From Nemopilema nomurai (lineage: Eukaryota > Cnidaria > Scyphozoa > Rhizostomeae > Rhizostomatidae): DNA of 64,000 bases. The translations under genes and the position numbers were made by a program. The stretch is taken from assembly GCA_003864495.1 (NCBI GenBank), contig ML133379.1:830979-894978 (forward strand), written 5' to 3'. A model generated the notes under the pieces. It was not told the origin of the DNA, did no database searches, and saw only the letters and a list, made by a program, of their open reading frames with translations. Numbering within the stretch: position 1 is the stretch's first letter; each line of letters opens with the position of its first letter. Below are positions 36,365 to 47,400 of the stretch, piece by piece.

Positions 36365-36805
36365 TGTTGGGAAATCTATCACAATTATAGTACTTACTTT
36401 GTGTTCTAGAATATTCCACATAGCTCTGAACAATTCATACAATCGTTGCAATTCGCTTAGTAATGCGTTTATGTTTAATTTTAGTATCGTTAGCTAACCT
36501 ACTGCATTGGACATTCGAGAATAGCTTAGGCCTATCAGCATGAAGTTGTTGTTATAACCTCGTTTTCATTACAGTCTCATTGTTAGCCGGCTGCTCTGGA
36601 ATGATCTGGAAATTATTTCATTACGTAATCGTTGCTAATTTTATATTCTAGTAATTATGATTCAGCATTCGAGAAATTTCTATCGTAAACGTATATATAT
36701 ACGCACAAATCGTAGTTGTAGTAGAATAACCTTGGATAGACTTGGAAATTTACATCAAAATTATGTGAGTTTTATTTACTGTCACTGGGAGTTCTATTGG
36801 GCACA
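36365..36805 (+). repeat. Probable 3' LTR of BEL/Pao element 2 (solo side)
   Basis: Starts TGTTGGGAAATC directly after a G-rich polypurine tract and ends near TTGGGCACA, giving about 441 bp with TG...CA ends. A TATA box (gtatatatatacg) lies at 36691-36703. No second copy was found within the window, so the right boundary is an estimate. Confidence 0.55.
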
Positions 36806-37880
36806 GGACTAAAGGAGAGAATTCCCCACATGATCGTAAAAGAATTTCTAGACCCCCTTTTAATGGGCTGGGTATGCCCCAGATTGTGCATTGATAGCCC
36901 CAAGTTTGTTTAAAATGTCCACAAGTTTTTGCGACAACTTTTCTTTTTAATACTTATATAAGTAAATATTTCTGTAACAGATTAGTTTCAAAGCAATCAC
37001 TTGATCAATTCTACGAAAGAGTTTGCTGAAATTGCCTTGTACTGTGAATAATTTACCATGTTGATAAATAGAATGTAATTTTAAGGATTTAATGTAATTT
37101 AAAATTATTTTAAGGAAAGTGATGTTCTGCGACAACCAGCTTTCCCTTTGATGAAAACTAGGGGGGAGAGGTCGTAATTCTTGTCAAACGAGGGCCCTTG
37201 TAACGCGAGATTGCTCTTTCTTGCATACCGGCAATCCGTGTTTTATACCGGAACTCACTTCAACCAGCTGTCACTCACCTTTGCGCTGAGGTCGTGTTCC
37301 ACGGCGAGAGTCGGACCATTGTCAACTATTTGCAGTGGTAATTCCTCTGCTCCTCTGTCTACATATTTGCAGGCGTAAGGATAAATCTCATCATTTCTTT
37401 CGAGGATCTTCGAAAGACAGTCGAAATCAAGTGCAGCCGTGCAAGTTGAGCCATTTTCAAACCAAGAGGTGATCTTTTTTATTATTGATTGTATCCAGAT
37501 GTTATGACTCAAACATTAAATGCTATTTTATGCTATTTTATCGATTTTACCTGCCATTTCTGACTCCTTACATAGCGATATGTTTTGTGCCAAGGCTTTT
37601 TTTATAGATGGTGGAGCACCTTCGCTCCGTCTGCTTATAGCCCAGACACTCGCATGGTCTATCTAATCTACATGAGTTTTAACTTAAGTTTACTTTTCGG
37701 CTTTTATTGAGACTTTCAGACCATCTATGTTTTGCGAGTAAGCTTCAGAAAGTTAATAATCCCGTTAAGAAATATCACTTGTTGAGAATAATCGTTGATT
37801 AAAAAGAATCTGAATTACGACCATGAATCTCGTCTTGGAGGAGTCACCAATCTTTTTTCTATGATCAAACGATTGTCATA
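36806..37880. other. Non-coding flank with one possible minus-strand exon
   Basis: Host sequence beyond the LTR. Apart from the possible exon at 37293-37490, no gene or repeat unit was recognised. Confidence 0.35.
37293..37490 (-). CDS. Possible exon of unknown gene
   Basis: The minus-strand frame reads STCTAALDFDCLSKILER, YPYACKYVDRGAEELP and VDNGPTLAVEHDLSAK and ends at a near-perfect donor, AAAG/GTGAGT. Base composition is higher in GC than the surroundings and looks coding. No acceptor or partner exon was identified and no family recognised. Chance is possible. Confidence 0.33.
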
Positions 37881-38405
37881 TACCGTAGTTCCTCGAAAGG
37901 GCACCCCACTATCGTAGTGATTTGCCAAGGATAACGAGGAGAATGAAAACAATATCAACCAAGCCACTCAAATAAAACAATAATAATAAATAAAGTTATA
38001 TCAATTAAATCATGGAAAAGTGTCGAGAACCTAGCTACAGGCATATTTTCTACAAATAAATCTAAATGGCCAGAAAGTTCCTTCTTTCTTTTTAATTCTG
38101 CTTGTAATATAGCGACAAGTTTTCCCTTTGTGTGTGCCATTTATCCAATGGGAATAACCAAGCGGACTTTGCGCTTCGTTTACCAGTGACTGATGAAGTT
38201 GTTCTACATTTCCAATTTCTTCGTGTTGAGTTTGTGTCTACCCATCACTATAGGGAAACATTGGGCCTGTATGTCTATGAAATGAGCGTCCCCAAAAAAG
38301 TCAGATTTGTGAATGAACGTCAACACGAAAGAGCGCCCCCCTCGAAAGAGCGCCTCTCCTCAAAGATGGATTTTCAAATGTGCGGACTTTGGAGGAAATG
38401 CGGTA
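37881..38405. mobile_element. Diverged TACCGTA-type element with a small ORF
   Basis: Starts TACCGTAGTTCCTCGAAAGG and ends near GGAAATGCGGTA, so the tips resemble the TACCGTAAATCC MITEs. The right part has CGAAAGAGCGCCCCCCTCG, like their C-rich blocks. Inside, on the minus strand from 38140, an ORF starts MAHTKGKLVAILQAELKRKK and could be a transposase remnant. Boundaries and class are tentative. Confidence 0.45.
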
Positions 38406-39529
38406 TTTTATGTACACTGGTCAAGCTTCCATAGGTCGCCCAGCTCTCCCTTGGCCAGAACGCTTTCAAGTGTGGGACGGTCTCTGTTGGGGCAAGGGGG
38501 CAGGTGGTAGCATGCTCCCCTTATGAGCCTCTGTTCCAGCAACCAGGGACATCGTATGAGCGGGTGTCCCCCGGACTTGCATAGCTAGATGTCAAAACAA
38601 GATGTCAAAACATCAAGAAATTTATGCGAAGGATTCTTTGGGTAAACATAACTTTCGCACGAGAACACCACAGAAAGTTAGCTTTCATGGTTGCAGCTTC
38701 TGGCACTTCAAAGGCAGTAGGTCCCAAAACTACGGTGCATTCTTATCCAGGCGAGCTTTCCCAGCTAAACAAAGTAGTTACGAGAATCAACAGGGGTACA
38801 GGTAGCCGCCAAATACACAACCCCGTCCTTTGATTTTTAACAGTAGCTATGACTTTAGTTTGGATTGGATTTTTTGGAAGTAAATTAGATATCTTCATTT
38901 CTACAAGATTATTAGGTAAAGTGGTCAATCAGTGTCACTCGCTGTTAGCAAAAGACGAAGTCAAATCGAGAATCTTCAATAAAAATTGACAAATGTTCTG
39001 TGACATGGAAAATCACTTGCTCAGATCATACGCTAAGATCGTGACTCCAGCCCAACCACTAATGCCTTTTGTCCCTGAGAACCGCCCGCGCTGTATTTTG
39101 ATACAGTGATGACGTAGAAAGTACGTAATGAACGACAGTTGTCGGAGGAAAGTAACCACAACTTACTATTTGGTTTCCATTATTAAAAATTACACAGCAA
39201 TTTCGCGTGTTTGATCAAAACATATTACAATGCAGATCAGTCAAACGAAGACTTGAACAAGAATGTAAAAAATCGTTTGGCATTAAGCAGTGGTTTTAAT
39301 ATTGACTACCCTGTGTAAATATTTTGCCAAGTTTGGTATTTAATTAAGTGAATGTAGTAGACATAACCAATCGTGGCAACGGGCTCTCTGCCTGTTAAGT
39401 AGGCTGTGTGTATACTGACAAAATACCACCACCCCTATGTACAATTTCACCGCTCGATGAAGATCGTACCACAGCAGCAACAACAACAACAACAAGAAAT
39501 TAACTGAAAAATCTTGCCTTGCATGACTG

Positions 39530-39615
<86 letters not shown>

Positions 39616-40131
39616 CCAATGTTACCAATATAAATGACTAGGCCTGTCTTACAAAGCGCAACGAGGTTGTTGTCGTTTCTCTCAAGCCTCTAGATGCCCT
39701 ACCCTGGATACATAGTGGGTCTGGTACCTAGGGTATAAATGCCCAAGATGCATGTAAAAAGAGAGACTATTTCACGCGAGGGTTGCGTTTTTTAAGGTTG
39801 GAGAATTGATCCTTATCAGTTTATGATATTCTTCGGCTGAGTAAAGCTATTGTGAATTTGAGAGTTTTTAACATGAATAGAATAGTTCTTGAGCTTAGAG
39901 TGTCATACTATCTCTTCCACTATTTCCCAATGAAAGATTAAGGGAAGAGACATTTATTTTTTTATTCGACACAATTCTTGATATTGCTAAATGTCATCAT
40001 GGAAATGTTTTAATCCAGAAGACGCTGTGTATTGTAGTATAAGTAATGAAATGGTTCATTACATAAAATTGTTGTGTGAAATTTAGATATGATTCTCTTA
40101 AATCGTTACACTTTAGGCATTGTTGCGTTGA
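38406..40131. other. Non-coding stretch, microsatellites, upstream region of antistasin-like gene
   Basis: Contains (CAA)n at 39472-39495 and (CA)n at 39531-39613. An acceptor-like tacactttag at 40106-40115 sits just before the start codon at 40132, so a non-coding first exon upstream is possible. No other gene seen. Confidence 0.45.
39531..39613. repeat. (CA)n microsatellite
   Basis: About 41 perfect CA dinucleotides, read directly. The reverse frame encodes only Cys-Val repeats and is not a gene. Confidence 0.99.
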
Positions 40132-42022
40132 ATGATCGGAAACACGATGTTGGTCACAGTTTTGATTGCTGCAGCTCTCCAGGTAAGCAGATTTGTGAAA
40201 TTTCCAATTCTTTCCTTGGCATGATAAACTATCGACTATGAAGTTACATTGTGTCTAGTGACGTGATATGAGCTTTATGGAGTATGCTAATGTGTGCTGA
40301 GGTTCTGATGGTCAGTTTAAAAGAAGCAAGCAGTGATGACAGGATATTACCAAAGTTGCACGTGTTTTCTGCGTTAAACAGTAAAGTTCAAGATTAAACA
40401 CCCGGTCCAAGGACAGGGACTGCTCAGCTTTCATGCTATGCACTTACCCCCGTTCTCGCTGGTACATAATTACATTCTAAGTACTATGTAAGGGTTTCTT
40501 TTTCAACGTTAGTGGTGGCTCTTGCCCGTTATTGACCAGGGGTGTCTGGTGTGTTTGGGCAGGCTAGCCGGCAAAAACTCTGTGTAGGTATCTATGAAAA
40601 AACTTTCTTTTCTTTCCTACAGGTTTGCTTTGCAGCCCCAGAAGGTATGACTACATTAATTCAGCTTTCGTCAGAATCGCGAGTTGGATTTAACCTTGGA
40701 CTTAACGAGTTGTTTTTGCCGAATCTTTAGTGAGCAGTGTATGCAAATACAGACGTTGAACTCCTATAATTGTTGGCAAGGACCTATAAGAACTGTTCTC
40801 CTATATAAAGCTATAATTTCTGTCTTTTGTTCTGACATACAAAGTTGCAATTTTGCGGGGCTTTGGTGCCTGCAATTAAAGTAACACAGTATACAATGAC
40901 CATGCGCAATAAAGAATCGTAGTGTTGATCTTTTGATAAAGGGCAATGAATGCGGGTGGTGAGAAAGGCGAGAAAGAATGGAAAGATACCAAAGCACTTT
41001 CAAAGTGGCTTAGCCTAGTAGATCGCTACTATAAAATAAAAGGCGATCAAATTTCGTGACGTTGTTTCAAGGCCAAGTTTTGTTTTAAGATACTCTTTCT
41101 GACCCGAGAATCAGCAATGTCAACATAATAGAGGGCCTAATTTTTGCGAATCGGAATTGAAGAAATATACATTTCTGAATAAAGGACAAACTGATACACG
41201 GATATTGTCATCAACTAATCTTACTTGTTCCCCAAAATGCAAAGATAATCCATACATTTTTAAGACGCAGCTTTTATTTCGTTTTATTTTTTCAAAGGTA
41301 AAGCAGGCGTTCCATGTCCGCTTATTATGTGCCCACAGTGTCCTGAGGGTTTCAGGACAGAAAAGCCGTGGACAGAAGATGCTGACTGCTCCGAAATAAG
41401 TTGCAAGTGCGTTCCAGCGGTCAAAGGGCCACCGATGAAGCCGTGCCCGATGATTAACTGTCCGGGAGGCCGGTTCGGTGAATGCAAAAAGAGTGAGGAT
41501 GGGTGTGATATTTGCGAGTGCCTGCCAATATGTCCACCAGTCCCTCCAGTCTGTCAAAGGGGATGCCTGAAGCGATTCAAAAGCGGTTGTCCGTATTGCT
41601 ACTGTCCGGTTGCACCTCCAGTCTGTCCGTTGGCTGCGTGTGCCATGTACTGTCCGCACGGACGCGAGAGAGACGCAAACGGCTGCAACACCTGCAAATG
41701 CAGGAAGTGTCCGCTTGGCATGTGCCGCATGTATTGTAAGTATGGATTTAAAAAAGATAAAAATGGGTGTGAAATCTGCCAGTGCAATGCCAAACCGATT
41801 TGCTCCGAGATTATGTGTGCCATGTATTGCGAGCACGGCTTCGTTGAAGATAAAAACGGCTGCTCAGTCTGCAAGTGCAGGAAGTGTTCTCGAATGATGT
41901 GCAGGATGCGCTGCAAATTTGGATTTCAGAGGGACAATGATGGCTGTCCGGTGTGCAAATGCAGAAGAATGCCAATTGAGATCAGACCCATGGCTCCAGG
42001 GAGACCCGGCTCCAAAGGCTAA
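40132..42022 (+). CDS. Secreted antistasin-like cysteine-rich protein, 3 exons
   Basis: Exons 40132-40182, 40623-40644 (22 bp) and 41298-42022 join in phase (0 then 1) to give 265 residues. Residues 1-22 form a signal peptide (MIGNTMLVTVLIAAALQV). The mature part is a chain of cysteine-rich repeats. Four clean antistasin-type units lie at about 134-159, 162-187, 193-218 and 221-246, each ending D-x-N/D-GC-x-x-C-x-C (e.g. DKNGCEICQC). Before them are one unit with GRFGECKKSEDGCDICEC and two more diverged ones. Antistasins inhibit serine proteases such as factor Xa in leeches, and relatives exist in Hydra gland cells. Here the usual arginine at the reactive site cannot be placed with certainty, so inhibition is inferred. 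No transmembrane segment. The C-terminus is proline-rich and basic. Confidence 0.88.
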
Positions 42023-43906
42023 ACTGCTTGATAGAAGCCTCTTCTATCAAACTGACTCCATAGAGCTGTGACGTTTCTTGATCGACATTTTTTTGTGATT
42101 CGTCACTTTTTTATCCAGCAATTTTGATGAAAAAGTCATGTTAGTGTTTCAATCTTTTTGGAGTTTTTCGACAAGTATGATTCCAATCATTGCTAATTTT
42201 CCATTAATTGCTACAACCATATCTTTTTTATATATCTAGTAGTGAATTAAATTGTGTTTTCTTTTTCTCTTCAGCTCGAAATTGGCGGCAAACACTTTTT
42301 CTTTAGCCCAAGTTTTAATCTTCTAATATCCTTTGACAAATCATTTTGTCATCGATGACAAAAAGCCGCGCTTCAAGCCTGTTAACAAGCAATTTCTTCA
42401 TCTGTTTACCCTTCCTGGAGTCCAAGCTCTCGTCACAGAAATTTCTATTTCGTTGTAGAAGGGTGCAATTTTTTCGAATCGCGCGGATCTTTTTACCAGG
42501 CATTTCAAATGTGTCTATGGGAAAAGACATTAAATCGATCCAGCTAAGGAATTCAATTATAATAAAATAGTATATTAAATTACATGCAAGTCATGCTATG
42601 TCAGCTTGCAAGGGCTAGCAAAGAAACTGACTCGGTTGGTACCAGCTGCTAATGAAAACAATTATGGTTCCTGAAAATAATGATGAAGAATTAAGAAGGT
42701 TGTCCTGTTCTTTGTTAGTTTGACATTTCTTTAAAGAGCAGCGGAGAAAACATTTCTGGAAAAAGATCACATGGAGTGGACTTTGATATTTCAATAGAAA
42801 GGAGCAAGTTTTCACTTAAAACATTTTATAAGATCTCAACATTTGTTTGATGTTCCTGAATTAGATATTTATTGCTCTCGGTGGAAAATTCTTTGCAGAG
42901 AGCTGGAAAGCCACTGGAGAATTAGGATTGAAAGTAGAAAGTGGTAAGATATAGATTTCTACCTTGCTAAAATAATGACCTTTCACTAATGCTTGAAAGT
43001 TCACAGTTGCCATGTCATGATTTATGTATGCCCGCCTTTCATTGCATTTCGAATAAATTTTGATAAAAACAAAAAGTCGAAGGTACATTCCACATACTCC
43101 TTAAATGAGTGCATCGAAAGGTTTGCTTTTCTTAGCGCCATCAGCAGATAATAAAGCATCTAATTTTTTATGAGGAAGAAAGAGTCTAAGTGACGTCACC
43201 ATATTGACAATGAAAGAAGTGGGTCAACGATTTGGAAGTTTCTTCTGGTTTGCACAATGTCGCCACATAAATTCATCAGCACTATAAATTCAAAAAGTAG
43301 CATTTTGCGTGCCCGGTAATAAGTTCCTGATTTCCTTTATAAATACTTTACATCCAAAGCTTTTGTTGCTGAAGAGAAGGAAGCGAATTCTTTGAGCGGG
43401 ACTAGAGTCCAATTTCAGCTGAACTCATGCCCCAAAAGTGTTGCGGGCAAATAAATGCAAAATTGCTAAATTTCTAAAACCTGCTCAAGTGGTTCAAACA
43501 CACTAATACGTGTTTACAGGTTTGCGTTGCCCCCTAGTTCCTATACCAGCATGTAAGAACCTCCTTCATCCCCCAAAGAAAGTGCAGTTTTAGTCAACCT
43601 GTAAAAGGTGTCCGGGCAAGATTTGGTTTCCGCCGGCAGCATAGTACCATTCTTTGTAGAAGCATAGTAATATTATTTGTAGAGGGAAGAAGTGAATGGA
43701 TAAATCGGCGTTAGAAGACTTTCATCTGTCCACCACTACTCTAGCCAGACATTGTCCATGCCCTCAACTAGGTGCTACTCTCGCTGTTTTGAAAAATGAT
43801 AGTCTGCGCTATAGGGATAGCACAGGGCTGAAAGCTATTTTTATGGTGGTAGAAATAAATTGTAATTATCTTGGAGTTTTGGTAGGTCAGAAATTGTGTC
43901 GTTAAA
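42023..43906. other. Intergenic stretch with one possible minus-strand exon
   Basis: At 42506-42315 a minus-strand stretch follows a strong acceptor (gtcttttcccatag) and reads TFEMPGKKIRAIRKNC, then RKGKQMKKLLVNRLEARLF, ending KMICQRILED and a stop. It looks like a terminal exon but has no recognised family or partner. The rest is AT-rich without features. Confidence 0.35.
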
Positions 43907-44236
43907 TACCGTAAATCCTCGAATTGCCCCCCCCCCCTCGAAAACCCCCTCCTCGAATAAGCCCCCTAGATTTGTTGATTTTCGACTCCTGAGGTTGCCT
44001 TTGGCATTTTAGCAAATTACCACAAAAACTTATATTTTTGTTAATAATTTAATCAAATGTTACATCATACTTAAATTATTTTTTATATTATGAAAAGAAA
44101 GAAATTTCAAAAATTATCTTTTTATTTGGCAGGTTTCAGGTAATTTTTAAGCCCCCCCCCTCGAATAAGCCCCTTCCCCCATCCAAAAATATAAAAAAAT
44201 AAAGCCCCCAAGGGGCTTATTCGAGGATTTACGGTA
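43907..44236. mobile_element. MITE, TACCGTAAATCC family, copy 3
   Basis: 330 bp with TACCGTAAATCCTCGAATT at the left and TTCGAGGATTTACGGTA at the right. Interior C-runs and GGTTGCCTTTGGCATTTTAG are shared with copy 1. It ends about 200 bp before the first WDR26 coding sequence, within the presumed promoter. Confidence 0.9.
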
Positions 44237-44498
44237 TTGAAAAAACAACAAACCAATAGAGGTTGCTAGCAAATTTTACAATGCAGAAAAGTGTGGAGGA
44301 TGTCTGTGTGGAGGATGATTCTTAGTTATGACGTCATGCGCGGCCACAAGACTCGTAGGCCGAAATTTTTCTATTATCAACAAGGAGGGAAAGAAGTTAG
44401 GAAGTGGCGTGTGTGCAGATGAAGTCAAAGAGAAACGGCGATAGCGGGTTTGCTGCTGCATTCTGAAGGCAGTTTGAAGCAAAATTTCTCTTTTTTGG

Positions 44499-47400
44499 AG
44501 TTTAGAGGATCTGCAGGCCGCAGAAGTCGCCCTGGAATCATCCGACGAAGAAAACGGTGGAGAGTCACCGCCACCACAAAAGAAAGCTCGCCTTACAGAA
44601 TCGGTCCGGCTAGACCTGTTAGCATTGCCTGCTTCTATATCCAAGGAAACAACTGTTATGCACGACGAAATCCGTGTTACCCAAGCTGGAGGTGAGAAAG
44701 AGCAAGCCACCAATGGTGATTTATCATGTGGAAAATTGATTGCGAATGGTGGCGGTGACGAAGAGGTGGAAGGAGGCTCCGTTGTTCTCAAGCGCAAACT
44801 TAGTAGGTTCGATGGAGAGGTCATTCGGCTAATTGGACAGCATCTTCAGAATATGGGGTTGCAGTTAGTATTTGTTTCAGTTTCTTTCTACTTACAGCTT
44901 ACTTAAAAACTTTTTCAGCTATGAAAACAGCTGAAAAACAACAACAGTTGTGGTGACGTATAAAGAGGGGTTTCAAGTTTAACGTAGCATTAAGTATCAG
45001 CTGACGAGCATTAAAATACCAAAGAAGTTAGTGATCGGCTCGTGCTGGCGTGAATCAGATCTGTTATTTTCAAGCAATAAGTGGTCTTGTTCGTTTCAAA
45101 CAAGCAAACATTATTTTCCTTTTCATCCTGGTCGAAGTTAGTTCAAAGCATTTGTTCTAGTCACTGAGTTTCTGAGCTTTGAAGAGTTTTATTTGAACCG
45201 AAGGTTAAGGAGCCTAGGGCGAATGTAGTCTTTTGTTAGGCCTATATGAAAGAAAAACATAAACAATAGCCAATATGTCCATGACTGTAGAGATGCTCAA
45301 ACTAAACTTTACATAAATTAAAGGTCAATTGAATTTAACACAACAACTATCCTAGGCCTGATTTAAGAGCACACTTCGAAATACAGAGAGGTTCACGTTA
45401 TATTGAAGCTCTTTGACTTAAATCAAATTGGCTTTTTAAATTTACAAAAGCAATGAAATTATTTTGAAGAATGGTATTTTCCATATACTTTATTGCCAAA
45501 TAGATTACTAGGCAGATTTTTGTTGAATTTAAGTTTAGTCTTTGTCAAAGTCAATCAATCAATTTTTACTAATGTAACCTTGAATTATAAATTAATGAGT
45601 TCTATTGATTTGTATAGGTTGAGTGCAAATAGAAATGTTATTGGGACAATTCAAATTAGTGTGTTAGTTTTAGCAATCAAGTTCTAGCACCCCATTAGAC
45701 TCTGGTGGTTGAAGGCTCTAAATACATGTCTTTGAAATGGCAGCCCTCTACTCTTGTACAGCAACTGGAAACAAATGTGTGGCCCTCTACTCTTGTAATC
45801 CTACGATCATTTATATTGGACTGTTTTCTTGTGGCCAATTTTGATAAGATTCCTGTTAAATTTACTTTGAGTATGACTTTAGTCTGGCAGTTGTTGAGAA
45901 GCTGACTACTTTTTGTTTAGGCTGTTATCACAAAATTTTACCTCCACAGCAAAACTGTTAGTGCCCTGATGAAGGAAACTGGCCGTAAATTGGAAAACCC
46001 AGCTGCTTCAACTTTTAGAGAAAGTATTTTGAATGGTGACTGGGATAAGGTATAGTTGATTATAGATCCTGCAACATCAAAGAATGATTAAGCAACGCAG
46101 AGGAAAGCTCAATATTTAAGTTGTTTTTAAAATGGATGTTGTTTAATGACAAACATATATAACAATTTTAAACTTCAGCTTTTTTTTAAGTTGACAAGCT
46201 GGTTCACAATTAAAATGAAGACTATAGTGAATATATATGATAAATTGAGTTTGGACAGTTTTGAATGTTAGAACACTGTTAAGATACTTCCAGAAACCTT
46301 TAATGGCTAGTACAATGATAGATATACTATGAATAAGCCAATCAAAGTAATTTAGCAAATAATGATATGTTTTGTATTTCAGGTTGAACTTGTATTAAAG
46401 GAGCTTCAGCCTGTGTTAGATGACAATAATTGTTATAATGTTAGTATAATGTTGTTTTATCCATTCCCTTCAAAATTTATGCTTTTCTGTTTGCTGGGTG
46501 GTTTCATTTCAAGAGTTTAATGTAAACTGTCTTAAATGAACTTTCAGTTATAAATGAACTTTAAGTATTAGGGCCGCTTCAGGACTGTCAAAAATATTAT
46601 GATGGCGATAGGAAATTTGGTTTAGAGATGATAGATTTGCAGATTTTGATCACTGATGACAAATTTGCCAAGCTCTGTGACAATAATAACAAAGTCACAG
46701 AAAAATGTTTTAGTCTTTAGTCTAGTATTTTGCTTGGTGACTTTTATCTTTCTTGAGGAGATCTTTTTAGGCAACTTTTAAACTTCCAAGATCCTGTTCA
46801 TGAGGATTGGACAATTCAATGTCAAAGTTTTTATAAAAGGGATCCCTATTTTTATTCAGTAACAATGTCATTAACATCCTGTTTGAAATGAATATAACAG
46901 TCATTTTAGGTTTTTCTTGCACCTCACTCATTAAGATTTACATTTTATTGGCATTAGAGCATTGCTCTGTTTATTAGCAACAAATACTTGCATTTCTAGC
47001 AAATGAAGTGTCTTATTTTGGAGCAAAAGTTCTTGGAGCTACTAGAAGATGGAAGATTGATTGAAGCCCTACACTGTTTAAGGGTGGAAATAACTCCCTT
47101 GCAACCAGACCAGTCGAAGCTTCATGAGCTAAGCAGGTAGAGCTTTCAGTCTTTAAATTCATACTCCCATACTTTTTCATATCTACCTAACTATGCTACT
47201 ATTGGTGCCAAGACAATTTACATTTACCAAACTCTACCAACAATCCTTTTTTGTAACCTCATTTTATCTGACTTTGAACAAGTGTCATAATTGTGGCTTG
47301 GAATTAGATTAAAGTTTTCTTTGCTATGCAATAAATGATTAAGTATCACTTGGTAACTTTGTTTCAAGATGTTTTCTTGTTCAAGTCCCTCTTTTTTGTT

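Larger units (their letters stand above)
31497..36805 (+). mobile_element. BEL/Pao LTR retrotransposon 2, decayed, 5' LTR missing
   Basis: Domain order gag, zinc knuckles, protease, reverse transcriptase, RNase H, integrase, then a G-rich tract (aatagggggaggg, 36352-36364) and a probable 3' LTR. This order with an aspartic protease and YVDD polymerase core is that of BEL/Pao. At least eight frame changes or stops interrupt it. No 5' LTR or primer-binding site is seen upstream of gag; instead fragment 1 abuts it. Non-functional. Confidence 0.88.

Noticed and set aside
39340..39609. Cys-Val repeat ORF
   Set aside because: Translation of the (CA)n microsatellite, not a protein gene.
41120..41836. 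238-residue minus-strand ORF opposite the antistasin-like exon
   Set aside because: Shadow of the strongly supported plus-strand cysteine-rich exon; no domain or splice support.
44276..44824. 182-residue minus-strand ORF over the WDR26 first exon
   Set aside because: Antisense shadow; WDR26 splice phase and LisH motif support the plus strand.
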